This document shows, piece after piece, positions 52,609 to 61,114 of a stretch of DNA of 64,000 nucleotides; the first letter of the stretch is position 1; every line of letters begins with the position of its first letter. This DNA comes from Treponema sp. Its GTDB lineage: Bacteria; Spirochaetota; Spirochaetia; Treponematales; Treponemataceae. Under the pieces are notes generated by a model. That model made no database searches and was not told where the DNA came from. It saw only the letters and a list, made by a program, of their open reading frames with translations. The position numbers and the translations under genes were made by a program. Location of the stretch: contig JAGBIY010000065.1 in assembly GCA_017934745.1 (NCBI GenBank), forward strand, positions 61,926 through 125,925. The letters are read 5' to 3'.

Positions 52609-53262
52609 CTATTCGTCCGAACCATGCGCGCGCGGAATGCCCCCCCTCTTTTTTCCGCGGGAACCTCGCCTTTTCAGACCGACGGCATCCGTGGAGTCGG
52701 CGGAGTCCTCCGTCTCATACGGAAAGCGGTTCCCCGTCTGCTGGTAGAGGAACATGGAGACAAGGACACCTCCGCATATTATGAGCATGAGGGGCCACCA
52801 CTTCGATATGAAATTCACGAAAGAGAACTTGACGATTCCGAAAGAGAAAAGGAAGAACATGGCTCCGAGAACGAAGATGAGGACCGCCGGGAAAACGTAT
52901 ATCGTCCTCAGACGCTTGTACTTGTATATGCATGTCAAAAAAAGGCATATCGAGCAGAAAACCATGAAGGACGGCCACAGATGCCTGAACTGGATGTTCG
53001 GAAAAGACTGAAGCGTCAAGAAGAACGACACGCATCCGATGAGGAAGATGTACAGCCCGGAGAAGAAGACGGCGGCGTTTCCGACGACGGCCAGGGAAAG
53101 GTAAATCATTATTGCGCCGGAAATCGAAATCAGAACTGATGATATGGGCAGCTGCTCGGTGAATTCGGTGAGAACCTGGAATCCGCAGAACATGCCCGCG
53201 AGAATCAGCACCACACCTATACCCAAAAGCAGCCTCAAAACCGAAGGCGTGAACTTTTTCAT
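52609..53262 (-). CDS. Polytopic membrane protein of unknown function
   Basis: A 217-residue protein with about six hydrophobic helices between residues 10 and 170. The last is SKWWPLMLIICGGVLVSMFL, a pattern seen in LiaF/LiaI-type membrane modules. A basic cytoplasmic tail ends RRGSRGKKRGG. The similarity is weak and no function is assigned. The start at 53262 has a poor ribosome-binding site. It is tightly linked to the TPR gene after it. It diverges from the lipoprotein gene at 53346 with 83 bases between. Confidence 0.65.
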   Translation of the reverse strand: MKKFTPSVLRLLLGIGVVLILAGMFCGFQVLTEFTEQLPISSVLISISGAIMIYLSLAVVGNAAVFFSGLYIFLIGCVSFFLTLQSFPNIQFRHLWPSFMVFCSICLFLTCIYKYKRLRTIYVFPAVLIFVLGAMFFLFSFGIVKFSFVNFISKWWPLMLIICGGVLVSMFLYQQTGNRFPYETEDSADSTDAVGLKRRGSRGKKRGGIPRAHGSDE

Positions 53263-53332
53263 ATTCTCAAGAATACACCAGAGCCGAACAAACGACAAGT
53301 TTTGCCGACTTCGCTAAAAATCGAAATTGTGG

Positions 53333-53338
53333 TAATTT
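53333..53338 (+). promoter_or_regulatory. Candidate -10 with leaderless spacing
   Basis: TAATTT, seven bases before ATG at 53346, with no Shine-Dalgarno between. It is a weaker hexamer than the others of this kind. Confidence 0.3.
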
Positions 53339-53345
53339 GAAAACC

Positions 53346-54398
53346 ATGCGCAAAAAGACAATCCTCAAGATTTTTTCACTCATTCTGCTTACGGCATCCT
53401 CACTGGCGATCGAATCCTGCACAAAGGAAGAAGAGACGGACGACATCGAAGAAACCAAGGCGATGCTCGACTCCACAAGCTCGGAGCAGCTGCGGTACGC
53501 GGAGCTGAACCGCATAGCGAAGAGCCTCCACGAGAAATCCCCTACGGACATGCCGCTGTTCCTCACGGAATGGGTCGAGACGCACCCGGAAGATCCGTAC
53601 AACGCATACTGGCTGTTCATGGTCGCATCTTCGTATCTCGAAAACAGCAAGAAGGACATGGGGGACTCCAAGCCGATTGCGGAATACTACTTCGAGAGAA
53701 TAATACGGAACTACCCGGACCTGCTCGTCAACGGACAGTCCATACACTTCGCGAGCCTTGAGCACCTGATCGAAATAAGCAAGAATCCATCGAACAGAAT
53801 CTTCTATTTCAACAGGCTCATCAACGGATTCCCGAAGAACGTCAGCAAGACAGAGATGTACGTCAGGCTGGCACTCGAATACGAGAACGAAGGCGAATGG
53901 GACCAGGCCCTCGACGCGTACACGCACTTCCTTGAACAGCCGGACGCCTCGACGATACAGATAGCGGGAATCCCGGACGCGTACGCGAACGCCAGGAAAA
54001 TGGTGGACTTCTCGAACTCGCCGAAGGACTGGACATTCGACACGCTGGACGCGCTGGAGAAGGCCGTCAAGAGCGCGATAACAAGGTACGACTGGAGGGC
54101 GTTGGACTCGTACAGGTCGAAGGTCAACTTCTTCACGATGAGCTGGAAGACGAGCGAGTCGGACGCGAACGCTCAGGAGGAATTCTCGATGCGGAATTTC
54201 ATGCGCGGAAACAGGATAAGATACAACATGGAACTCGACGAAAGCTCGAACTCGGACGAGGCTTATCTGAGGACGACAGGATGGAGCACATACGTCAACG
54301 TCTGGTACCTCTACTTCAGGAAAGTCAATTTCCCGGTAGACCCGGACAAGCACGGAAAATGGGAATGGGCAGGAATCTACCTCGGAGAGAAACTCTAA
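53346..54398 (+). CDS. Lipoprotein with helical (TPR-like) repeats
   Basis: A 350-residue protein. The signal sequence (RKKTILKIFSLILL) ends at LAIESC, a spirochaete-style lipobox, so Cys at about residue 25 is likely lipidated. The body has helical repeat pairs (for example YVRLALEYENEGEWDQALDA, a TPR unit). It is followed one base later by a LysM lytic transglycosylase and then an OmpA-like protein, an arrangement I recall around Tp0622-Tp0624 in Treponema pallidum. A role in wall attachment of the envelope is inferred from those partners. Confidence 0.8.
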   Translation: MRKKTILKIFSLILLTASSLAIESCTKEEETDDIEETKAMLDSTSSEQLRYAELNRIAKSLHEKSPTDMPLFLTEWVETHPEDPYNAYWLFMVASSYLENSKKDMGDSKPIAEYYFERIIRNYPDLLVNGQSIHFASLEHLIEISKNPSNRIFYFNRLINGFPKNVSKTEMYVRLALEYENEGEWDQALDAYTHFLEQPDASTIQIAGIPDAYANARKMVDFSNSPKDWTFDTLDALEKAVKSAITRYDWRALDSYRSKVNFFTMSWKTSESDANAQEEFSMRNFMRGNRIRYNMELDESSNSDEAYLRTTGWSTYVNVWYLYFRKVNFPVDPDKHGKWEWAGIYLGEKL

Positions 54399-54399
54399 A

Positions 54400-55671
54400 A
54401 TGGCACGAGCAGAAATGAAAGCGAACACAAAAAAGAAGGCCGCTGTCCTGCTGGCCGCCGTCCTCGTCGCGGCCCAAGCAGCGAACGCCGCCGACACGAC
54501 ATATTCCGAACCGGAATTCCTCGAATTCGTGAACAAGGAGCTAATCGACGAAGACCTCAAGCAGATAATGGACGAAATCGAGCACGACGAGAAGGCGAAG
54601 GAAGAGGCGACCGAGGAGGAATCCACGGTTACGCTGATAAAGGAAGGCGACGAAATCGTCATAGAGGAAGTCCCCACCCCGCCCGAAATCTTCACGGAGA
54701 TAGGCGGGCTGGCGGTGGACGACTCGGAGTACACGCAGTCGATGATACGGAAGTACATGTCGATGTACACGAGCGAACGAGGGAAGCAGACTCTTTACCA
54801 CGTCCTGGACTCAGGCACGGAGTACCGCATCTTCATACGGCACAAGCTCATGGAGTACTCGCTTCCGAGGGCGTTGGAGTACCTCCCCGTCGTGGAGAGC
54901 GAATACCGCACGACAGCCACGTCCAGAAGCGGAGCGAAGGGGCTTTGGCAGTTCATGGAGAATTCGATAAAGCCCTACCTGAAGAAGAACGACTGGATAG
55001 ACGAGAGGCTCGACCCGTGGAAGAGCACGGAGGCCGCCCTCAAGAAGCTCAAGGAGAACTACGACACGTTCGGGGACTGGGCGCTCGCGCTCGCTGCGTA
55101 CAACTGCGGAGCCGGAGCCATGAGGAAAATCACTAGGGAGCACCCCGACATGACGTTCTGGCAGCTCGCCGAGCAGGGCTACCTCAAGAAGCAGACGGTC
55201 CACTACGTCCCGAAGCTTCTGGGGATAACGGAGCTTTGCGAGAACATGGAGAAGCACGGCATCGAGCTTCCCACAATCGCAGACGACTACGACGAAGTTG
55301 AATACGACTACGCAGTGACAAAAAAGCCGATAAACCTGGCGAAGCTGGCGAAGGAGCTTGGCATGACGACGAAGGAAATCAAGCGGATGAACCCGTCGCT
55401 CATACGCACCGTCACGCCGCCGAGCACGGGATACGAAGTGAGAATCCCCAAGGGAACGGCGGAAAAGGCTCAGGAGGCAATCGAGAAAATCCAGAAGGAG
55501 ATGAAGGGGGACGCGCTCCTCTACGTCGAGCACAAAATATCTTCTGGCGACACGCTCTGGGGGCTTTCACGGATTTACGGCTGCAAGGTCGACGACATCT
55601 GCGACCTGAACGGGATAACGCAGAAGACGATTCTCAAGCTCGGAAAAGTCCTGTACATACCGATGAAATAG
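54400..55671 (+). CDS. LysM lytic transglycosylase (MltD-like)
   Basis: A 423-residue exported murein hydrolase that cleaves the MurNAc-GlcNAc bond. The signal peptide ends near residue 31 (AAQAANA). An acidic linker follows. The SLT domain (about 145-265) has the catalytic Glu near 165 in PVVESEYRTTATSRSGAKGLWQ and the LALAAYNCGAGAM block. The C-terminus has one clear LysM (HKISSGDTLWGLSRIYGC, about 375-423) and a degenerate one before it. The ATG at 54400 is one base after the previous stop, with GGAGAG upstream. Confidence 0.9.
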   Translation: MARAEMKANTKKKAAVLLAAVLVAAQAANAADTTYSEPEFLEFVNKELIDEDLKQIMDEIEHDEKAKEEATEEESTVTLIKEGDEIVIEEVPTPPEIFTEIGGLAVDDSEYTQSMIRKYMSMYTSERGKQTLYHVLDSGTEYRIFIRHKLMEYSLPRALEYLPVVESEYRTTATSRSGAKGLWQFMENSIKPYLKKNDWIDERLDPWKSTEAALKKLKENYDTFGDWALALAAYNCGAGAMRKITREHPDMTFWQLAEQGYLKKQTVHYVPKLLGITELCENMEKHGIELPTIADDYDEVEYDYAVTKKPINLAKLAKELGMTTKEIKRMNPSLIRTVTPPSTGYEVRIPKGTAEKAQEAIEKIQKEMKGDALLYVEHKISSGDTLWGLSRIYGCKVDDICDLNGITQKTILKLGKVLYIPMK

Positions 55672-55758
55672 CGTCGGTCCCTCAAAAGCGGATGTCAATT
55701 CGACATTGACGTAAAAAACGAACCGAAAACTGCCGAAAATGAAGCGAGGTTTTTTAAA

Positions 55759-57174
55759 ATGGCTATCAGAACTCTTAATAAATTCTTCATGTCCGCCCTC
55801 ATCATGGGGTTCACGGCCACGCTCGCACTTGGAGCGCAGGCCTACAACTCCTCCGACTTGGGGACCGGCAAAAAGAACACCATAACATCGGAAAGCAGAA
55901 TCGACTGGACGAAAGCGGAATTCATCTCCGACGTGAGTCTCGACACAGAAAAAGCGGGGATAAACATGCCGTCGGGGAAAAAGGAAGCGACAAACACAAT
56001 CGACAGGGAAATCCCGATACTCATAAAAGACCCGCTGCTTTCGCTCTACGTCAACAACAGGCAGCAGCTCGGAGACCTTGTGCTTGAGGACAGCATAACC
56101 CTCGAACAGCTCACACAGATAATCGACGACGGAAAGAAATCGCCCGGAGTCTTCACGAGGGGAACCCTCACGCTCAAGATGACGCACGAGTTGAACCTCC
56201 TGAAAATCGAGAGTCTCATGGTGAAGCACCACGTTCCGTACAAAAACGCGAAGCCCATCGAAAAAATCTCATCGAAAAAATACACGGGAATCATCATCGA
56301 CGCGAGGGGAACGCTCCCGGTGCACGGAGAATTCGTCTCGGACAGCGTATATCCGTGCTTCTTCCCTGAAATCTGGGACGAGGACATGAACCTCATCTAC
56401 GAAAGGAACATGGGCGACCCGACCCTCGAAAAAATGCAGGGAATGATACACTACGACTGGGACGACACGGAATCGAAGTACCAGAACAGGATAGGTGTCG
56501 CACCTCTCCACATAAAGGCCAGGAAAGTCTACGGAGAGAACAGGACGGATCCGGTAATCTCAAGGAACGACGCGCTCAAGATTCTCACGGTGCCAGAAAA
56601 CCTGGAGCTTCTCAAACAGGGAAAAATCGTCGTGCTTTTGGACAAGGACAAACTCGTGCATTCGGTCGACGTACCGGAAAAGACGGCATCGTACTACACA
56701 GCGGTCGAGAGCATCAAGCGGATATTCGAGAACGAGTACGACGAAGTGGAAGACACGCTCGACGACGGCAAAAAAGGAAAGGCGTTCGACTCATGGGAAG
56801 GCGTGAAGATTCTCGAAAACCTCAAATTCATCGCCGACAGCCCGAAGCTCCTCCCGTCCGAGCTTCCGAAGCTCAAGAAGCTTGCCGAGGAGCTTTCCGC
56901 GCTCACGAAGAACGGGGGCTACACGATAAAGGTCGAGGGCCACACCGCAGACGTGAACAAGCCTACAGGACAGCAGATTCTCTCGGAAGAGAGGGCGAAG
57001 GCGATAGTGAAGGTGCTCGTGGAGAACGGACTCGACGAGAGAATCATGACGTACAAGGGCTACGGCGGAACGAATCCGGTGGCCACGAACGAGACCGCGG
57101 AAGGAAGGGCCGCGAACAGGCGCGTGGAGATAACAGCGACGCCGATAAAAAAGACGAGCATAATGTCAAACTGA
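55759..57174 (+). CDS. OmpA-like peptidoglycan-associated protein
   Basis: A 471-residue exported protein. The signal peptide ends near ALGAQA (residue 28). A mixed N-terminal/central region contains KKYTGIIIDARGTLPVHGEF, a pattern seen in secreted FlgT/LPP20-like modules. The C-terminal OmpA domain (about 345-465) has VEGHTADVNKPTG and LSEERAKAIVKVL, with the peptidoglycan-contacting Asp/Arg (AEGRAANRRVEI). The domain order recalls Tp0624 of T. pallidum. It should tether the envelope to the cell wall. A terminator follows at 57216. Confidence 0.85.
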   Translation: MAIRTLNKFFMSALIMGFTATLALGAQAYNSSDLGTGKKNTITSESRIDWTKAEFISDVSLDTEKAGINMPSGKKEATNTIDREIPILIKDPLLSLYVNNRQQLGDLVLEDSITLEQLTQIIDDGKKSPGVFTRGTLTLKMTHELNLLKIESLMVKHHVPYKNAKPIEKISSKKYTGIIIDARGTLPVHGEFVSDSVYPCFFPEIWDEDMNLIYERNMGDPTLEKMQGMIHYDWDDTESKYQNRIGVAPLHIKARKVYGENRTDPVISRNDALKILTVPENLELLKQGKIVVLLDKDKLVHSVDVPEKTASYYTAVESIKRIFENEYDEVEDTLDDGKKGKAFDSWEGVKILENLKFIADSPKLLPSELPKLKKLAEELSALTKNGGYTIKVEGHTADVNKPTGQQILSEERAKAIVKVLVENGLDERIMTYKGYGGTNPVATNETAEGRAANRRVEITATPIKKTSIMSN

Positions 57175-57215
57175 CATCCAGCGCAAAACCGCAAAACAAA
57201 AAGCGCAGAAGAAAG

Positions 57216-57271
57216 AAGCCCGGAACCATTTGGAGATTTTCAGAAACTCCCAAACGATTCCGGGCTTTTTT
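57216..57271. terminator. Terminator between the OmpA-like gene and purN
   Basis: Outer stem AAGCCCGGAA / TTCCGGGCTT with an inner TTTGGAG / CTCCCAAA pairing, then six T on the plus strand; the minus strand also leaves an A/T-rich tail. Serves the plus gene and probably purN. Confidence 0.75.
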
Positions 57272-57295
57272 CAATGGCCTATCGATTGCTGCCAA

Positions 57296-57922
57296 TCAAG
57301 AACCGACAGACTCGGCCAAAAGGCACACACCTTCGACAAGAGCCTCGTGCTCGTGCGGAGCGATGCGCGCGTAGAGAGTGTCGGGAGTGTCGCCCGCAAG
57401 AACGGGAACCCTCTTCTGTACGAGGATTCTTCCGGTATCGCATCCGGAATCGACCAGATGTACAGTGCATCCCGACTCCTTCTCGCCAGCGGCTATGACG
57501 GCCTCGTGGACGTGGTGCCCCCACATCCCCACCCCGCCGAATTTCGGAAGGAGAGCCGGATGGAGGTTCACGATTCTGTCGGAGAACTCGTCGATTATCC
57601 TGCCCGAAAGCACTGTGAGCCAGCCGGCCAGCACAATGGCGTCGGAACCGGCGGCCTTCGCGGCTTCCATCGCTGCGTCGGAAACGGCCACGCGCTTCTC
57701 CTCCTTCGTCGCCGCCTTCGCCTTCTTAGGCCCCATCACGGCGAACGGGGAGCAGATTCTCGTCGGGATTCCGGCTGAGGAAGCCCGCTCCAAGGCGTAG
57801 GCGTTCTTCGTGTCGCTCACGACGAGGACGATTTTGTAGGGGCAGTCGGCGTGGGACTTCTCGTAGTCGATGAGAGCCTGAAGGTTCGTTCCGCCTCCGC
57901 TGACCAAAACTGTTATGTTCAT
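57296..57922 (-). CDS. purN: Phosphoribosylglycinamide formyltransferase
   Basis: A 208-residue 10-formyl-THF-dependent enzyme of purine synthesis (GAR to FGAR). The GAR-binding opening is VLVSGGGTNLQALID; the catalytic Asn-His lie in IVNLHPALLPKFGG, and the Asp in DSGCDTGRIL. It is 26 bases downstream of purM and probably co-transcribed. The length is usual. Confidence 0.94.
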   Translation of the reverse strand: MNITVLVSGGGTNLQALIDYEKSHADCPYKIVLVVSDTKNAYALERASSAGIPTRICSPFAVMGPKKAKAATKEEKRVAVSDAAMEAAKAAGSDAIVLAGWLTVLSGRIIDEFSDRIVNLHPALLPKFGGVGMWGHHVHEAVIAAGEKESGCTVHLVDSGCDTGRILVQKRVPVLAGDTPDTLYARIAPHEHEALVEGVCLLAESVGS

Positions 57923-57948
57923 TCTATTCTTTTCCCAAAATCAAAAAA

Positions 57949-59046
57949 TCAGTCGAGAATCGTGGCATCGTGGCTGCCCTTCAACTCGCCACCGAGTTCC
58001 TTCTTGGACTTCTCCACGCAGCCGATTCTGTACGCCTTGAGAGGAGCCGCGCCGGCCTTCGTGTAAGGCTCCGTCTGGAATTTCGCGGCGTTGTCGTTGA
58101 AGTGCTTGACGATTTCGTCTGCCTTGTCGGCGCTGACGGCGAGAATCAAGCCGATTCCCATGTTGAACGTTCCCCAAACGCCCTCAGGGTCTGCTCCGCG
58201 GCGCACAAGCTCGGCGAAAATAGCGGGCTTCTCCCAGGAATCTTTCTTGATGTGGGAGACGAGCTGAGTTCCCTTCGGGTACATTCTCGGGACGTTCTCG
58301 TAGAAGCCGCCGCCGGTGATGTGAACCATTCCGTGGATGGACTTTCCGAACGCCTTGAGAGCGTCCATGACAGGGCGAACGTAGATTCTTGTCGGAGTGA
58401 GGAGAACCTCGCCGATTTTCTTTCCGTTGAAGTCCTCGTCGAAGTCCTTCACGAGCTTCCTGACGAGGGAGTATCCGTTAGAGTGGCAGCCTGTGGAAGA
58501 GAGGCCGATGAGGACGTCGCCCTCGCCGATGTCATTTCCAGTAATCATGTCGTCCTTCTCGCCGAAACCGACTCCGAAACCGGCCAAATCGTACTTTCCG
58601 ATGTCGTAGAAGTCCGGCATCTCCGCAGTCTCTCCGCCGAGCAGTGCGCATCCGGCGTCCACGCAGCCGTCGGCCACGCCCTTCACGAGGTCGCCCGCGA
58701 CTTTTGCGTCGAGCTTTCCGCACGCCACATAGTCGAGGAAGAACGAGGTCTGCACGCCGGAACAGAGGATGTCGTTCACGCTCATCGCCACGCAGTCGAT
58801 TCCAACGGTGTCGTATTTTCCCATCTGGAAAGCGATGTCGAGCTTAGTGCCGACCCCGTCGGTGCCGGAGACCGCGACAGGGTGCTTCAACCCCGAAGGA
58901 ATCTCGAACATTCCGTTGAAGCTTCCAAGCTCCGTCAAAAGCCCCGGAATCCTCGTCCTTGCGGCGTGTACCTTGTATTCGTTGACGGCGTTGTATCCCT
59001 CTTCGACATCTACGCCCGAATCCTTGTAATCGATAGTGTTTGCCAT
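57949..59046 (-). CDS. purM: Phosphoribosylformylglycinamidine cyclo-ligase
   Basis: A 365-residue ATP-dependent enzyme forming AIR from FGAM. PurM blocks are in order: DGVGTKLDIAF, the metal/ATP segment MSVNDILCSG, LLGGETAEMPDFY, GLSSTGCHSNGYSLVRKL and HITGGGFYENVPRM. The start at 59046 has GGAG upstream and a MANTIDYKDSGVDVEEG opening. It heads purM-purN. Confidence 0.95.
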   Translation of the reverse strand: MANTIDYKDSGVDVEEGYNAVNEYKVHAARTRIPGLLTELGSFNGMFEIPSGLKHPVAVSGTDGVGTKLDIAFQMGKYDTVGIDCVAMSVNDILCSGVQTSFFLDYVACGKLDAKVAGDLVKGVADGCVDAGCALLGGETAEMPDFYDIGKYDLAGFGVGFGEKDDMITGNDIGEGDVLIGLSSTGCHSNGYSLVRKLVKDFDEDFNGKKIGEVLLTPTRIYVRPVMDALKAFGKSIHGMVHITGGGFYENVPRMYPKGTQLVSHIKKDSWEKPAIFAELVRRGADPEGVWGTFNMGIGLILAVSADKADEIVKHFNDNAAKFQTEPYTKAGAAPLKAYRIGCVEKSKKELGGELKGSHDATILD

Positions 59047-59177
59047 AAAAATCTCCAAAAAATATGATGAGAAGATACTATCTGAAAAACGCAGATAAAT
59101 AAACGACATGCAGTCGAAGAAAAGGATTCTTGCCGATAATGTAAAGATAAAATAAAGAGCATTTTCAAGAGAAGGTC

Positions 59178-61106
59178 ATGAAAAATTCAAGAACGAAAAA
59201 ACGGCGGGCGTTGTTCCCAATCGGAATGAAGCTCGTGCTGATAATCAGCTTCATAGTCGTAGTGTCTCTAGGAGCGATAACAGTCCTCGTAAGCTACTTC
59301 ACGAGGGAGAACGACAGGCTCAAGGCCGAGAGCAACAACTTCACGGTGAACACGAGGTCGGCCGGAATAGCGCAGAGCTTCTTCAACCAGACGCAGTCGA
59401 ACGTGTACCTTCTCATGGACATGGTCTCCACAATCGGAACGAACGGCGCGCTGTCCAAGCAGTCGTCGGCGTACTTCTTCGAGCGGTACCCTGAAATCGG
59501 AGCGATAGTCGAATTCACGAGAAGGCAGCGGAGCATAGACGAAGCCGCCACGGACGACGAGAGGACGATGAACTTCCTGAACACGAGGTTCATGCAGAAG
59601 CACGAGCTTACGGAGAACAAAATCGAGAGCTTCCTCAAATCCGAGAGCGACACAATAGAGAAGGCTTTCCAGGGGGTCGAGAGCGCGGTCAACGCGACAA
59701 CGTACTTCGACACGACCACGATGGGTCTTTTCTTCGCGGCCACGGAAGGCACGGACAGGAAGGCGATAGTCGTCATAACGTCGGCGGAATCGCTGTCGGA
59801 CACGTTCGGAACGTCAGGGACGAACAACTCCTACATCGTGAACGCGGACGGAGACATCATCGTGCACCCGGACTTCGAGAAGGTGCGCCTCGGCACGAAC
59901 GTCTCGGACTCCCCGATTGTCAAGCAGATGAGGGAGAACCCGGACTCTGGCAGGCAGATTTTCTTCACCGACACGGACGGAATCGAATATTTCGGGGCGT
60001 ACCAGAAGCTGCAGTTCGCGGACGTGGGCGTAATCACGACAGTGAAGGCATCGATAATCTACGAGAGCGTCGAATCCACGACAAGGCGCAACATCTACCT
60101 CACGCTGTCGGTCTTCTTCCTCGCGATAATATTCATCGCCACATACTCCAAGCTCATCAGCACGAGGATAAAGAGGCTCACGAGAGCGTCCTCCGAAATA
60201 GAGCGCGGAAACTTCAACGTGCGGATAAAGAACACTTCGAACGACGAGATAACCGTGCTGACGAACAGCTTCATGAAGATGGGGCGAGGACTCGCCGAGA
60301 GGAAGAACCTGGAGGACACGTTCGGCAAATTCGTCAACAGGGAGCTTGCGAAGAAGGCGTTGAGCGGAGGCCTCAAACTCGGTGGAGAGGAGAAGAACGT
60401 GACGGTATTCTTCTCGGACATCAGAAGCTTCACGGCGATTTCGGAGAAGCTCACCCCGGACGAGGTCGTCGGATTCCTGAACGTCTACATGACGAAGATG
60501 GTCGAGTGCGTGCAGAAGACGGGCGGAACGGTCGACAAGTTCATCGGGGACGCGCTCATGGGCGTGTGGGGCGCGCCGTTGACTTCTGGCAGCGTGGCTA
60601 GGGACGCGTTCAACTGCGTGCGCGCGGCTCTTATGATGCGGGCCGCCCTCATGGAATTCAACAAGGACAGGGGCGGAGACAAGAAACCCATCATCAAAAT
60701 CGGATGCGGAATCAACACCGGTCCCGTAATCGCCGGGCAAATCGGCTCCGAGCAGAAGATGGAGTACACGGTCATCGGAGACGCGGTGAACCTCGCTTCC
60801 AGGACGGAGGCGTTGAACAAGCCGTTCGGGACGGACATCCTCATAACGGAGAACACCTACAAGCTCATAAAGGACTACGTTCTCGTGGAGGAGATGCCGG
60901 GCGTGATGGTCAAGGGAAAGTCGGAACCGATAAAGATGTTCGCGGTGATAAACATCCCAAAAGCCACGGGAACTCCGGGAGCGGGAGCGGCGGGACCTTC
61001 TTCGCTCGACGAGGTGAGGTCGATGCTCGGAATCCCGAAGCCCGACCTTTCCTGTGTCGACCCGAACAAGCACGAAGAGAAGTACAAGATAGGCGGAGAC
61101 AAATAA
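59178..61106 (+). CDS. Transmembrane Cache-HAMP adenylate cyclase
   Basis: A 642-residue membrane enzyme. One helix (about 17-40) is followed by a periplasmic dCache-like sensor, a second helix (about 302-324), a HAMP linker (about 325-380) and a class III cyclase. Metal residues lie in VFFSDIRSF and KFIGDALMG, and the Lys (VDKFIGD) plus Thr (YTVIGDAVN) pair predicts ATP as substrate. A Gly/Pro-rich tail ends the protein. Such cyclases are common in spirochaetes. The upstream GAAGG is close to the ATG. It precedes the FecR gene by eight bases. Confidence 0.92.
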   Translation: MKNSRTKKRRALFPIGMKLVLIISFIVVVSLGAITVLVSYFTRENDRLKAESNNFTVNTRSAGIAQSFFNQTQSNVYLLMDMVSTIGTNGALSKQSSAYFFERYPEIGAIVEFTRRQRSIDEAATDDERTMNFLNTRFMQKHELTENKIESFLKSESDTIEKAFQGVESAVNATTYFDTTTMGLFFAATEGTDRKAIVVITSAESLSDTFGTSGTNNSYIVNADGDIIVHPDFEKVRLGTNVSDSPIVKQMRENPDSGRQIFFTDTDGIEYFGAYQKLQFADVGVITTVKASIIYESVESTTRRNIYLTLSVFFLAIIFIATYSKLISTRIKRLTRASSEIERGNFNVRIKNTSNDEITVLTNSFMKMGRGLAERKNLEDTFGKFVNRELAKKALSGGLKLGGEEKNVTVFFSDIRSFTAISEKLTPDEVVGFLNVYMTKMVECVQKTGGTVDKFIGDALMGVWGAPLTSGSVARDAFNCVRAALMMRAALMEFNKDRGGDKKPIIKIGCGINTGPVIAGQIGSEQKMEYTVIGDAVNLASRTEALNKPFGTDILITENTYKLIKDYVLVEEMPGVMVKGKSEPIKMFAVINIPKATGTPGAGAAGPSSLDEVRSMLGIPKPDLSCVDPNKHEEKYKIGGDK

Positions 61107-61114
61107 GCTGAAAA

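Noticed and set aside
53400-54770. Minus-strand 456-codon open frame
   Set aside because: Antisense to the lipoprotein and transglycosylase genes, which have clear signal and catalytic motifs.
57970-59067. Plus-strand 365-codon open frame
   Set aside because: Exact shadow of purM on the other strand. The purM motifs settle the coding strand.
59132-59139. GCCGATAA, a perfect sigma28 (flagellar) -10 upstream of the Cache cyclase
   Set aside because: The matching TAAA -35 is absent at 15 bases. An eight-base match alone can occur by chance.
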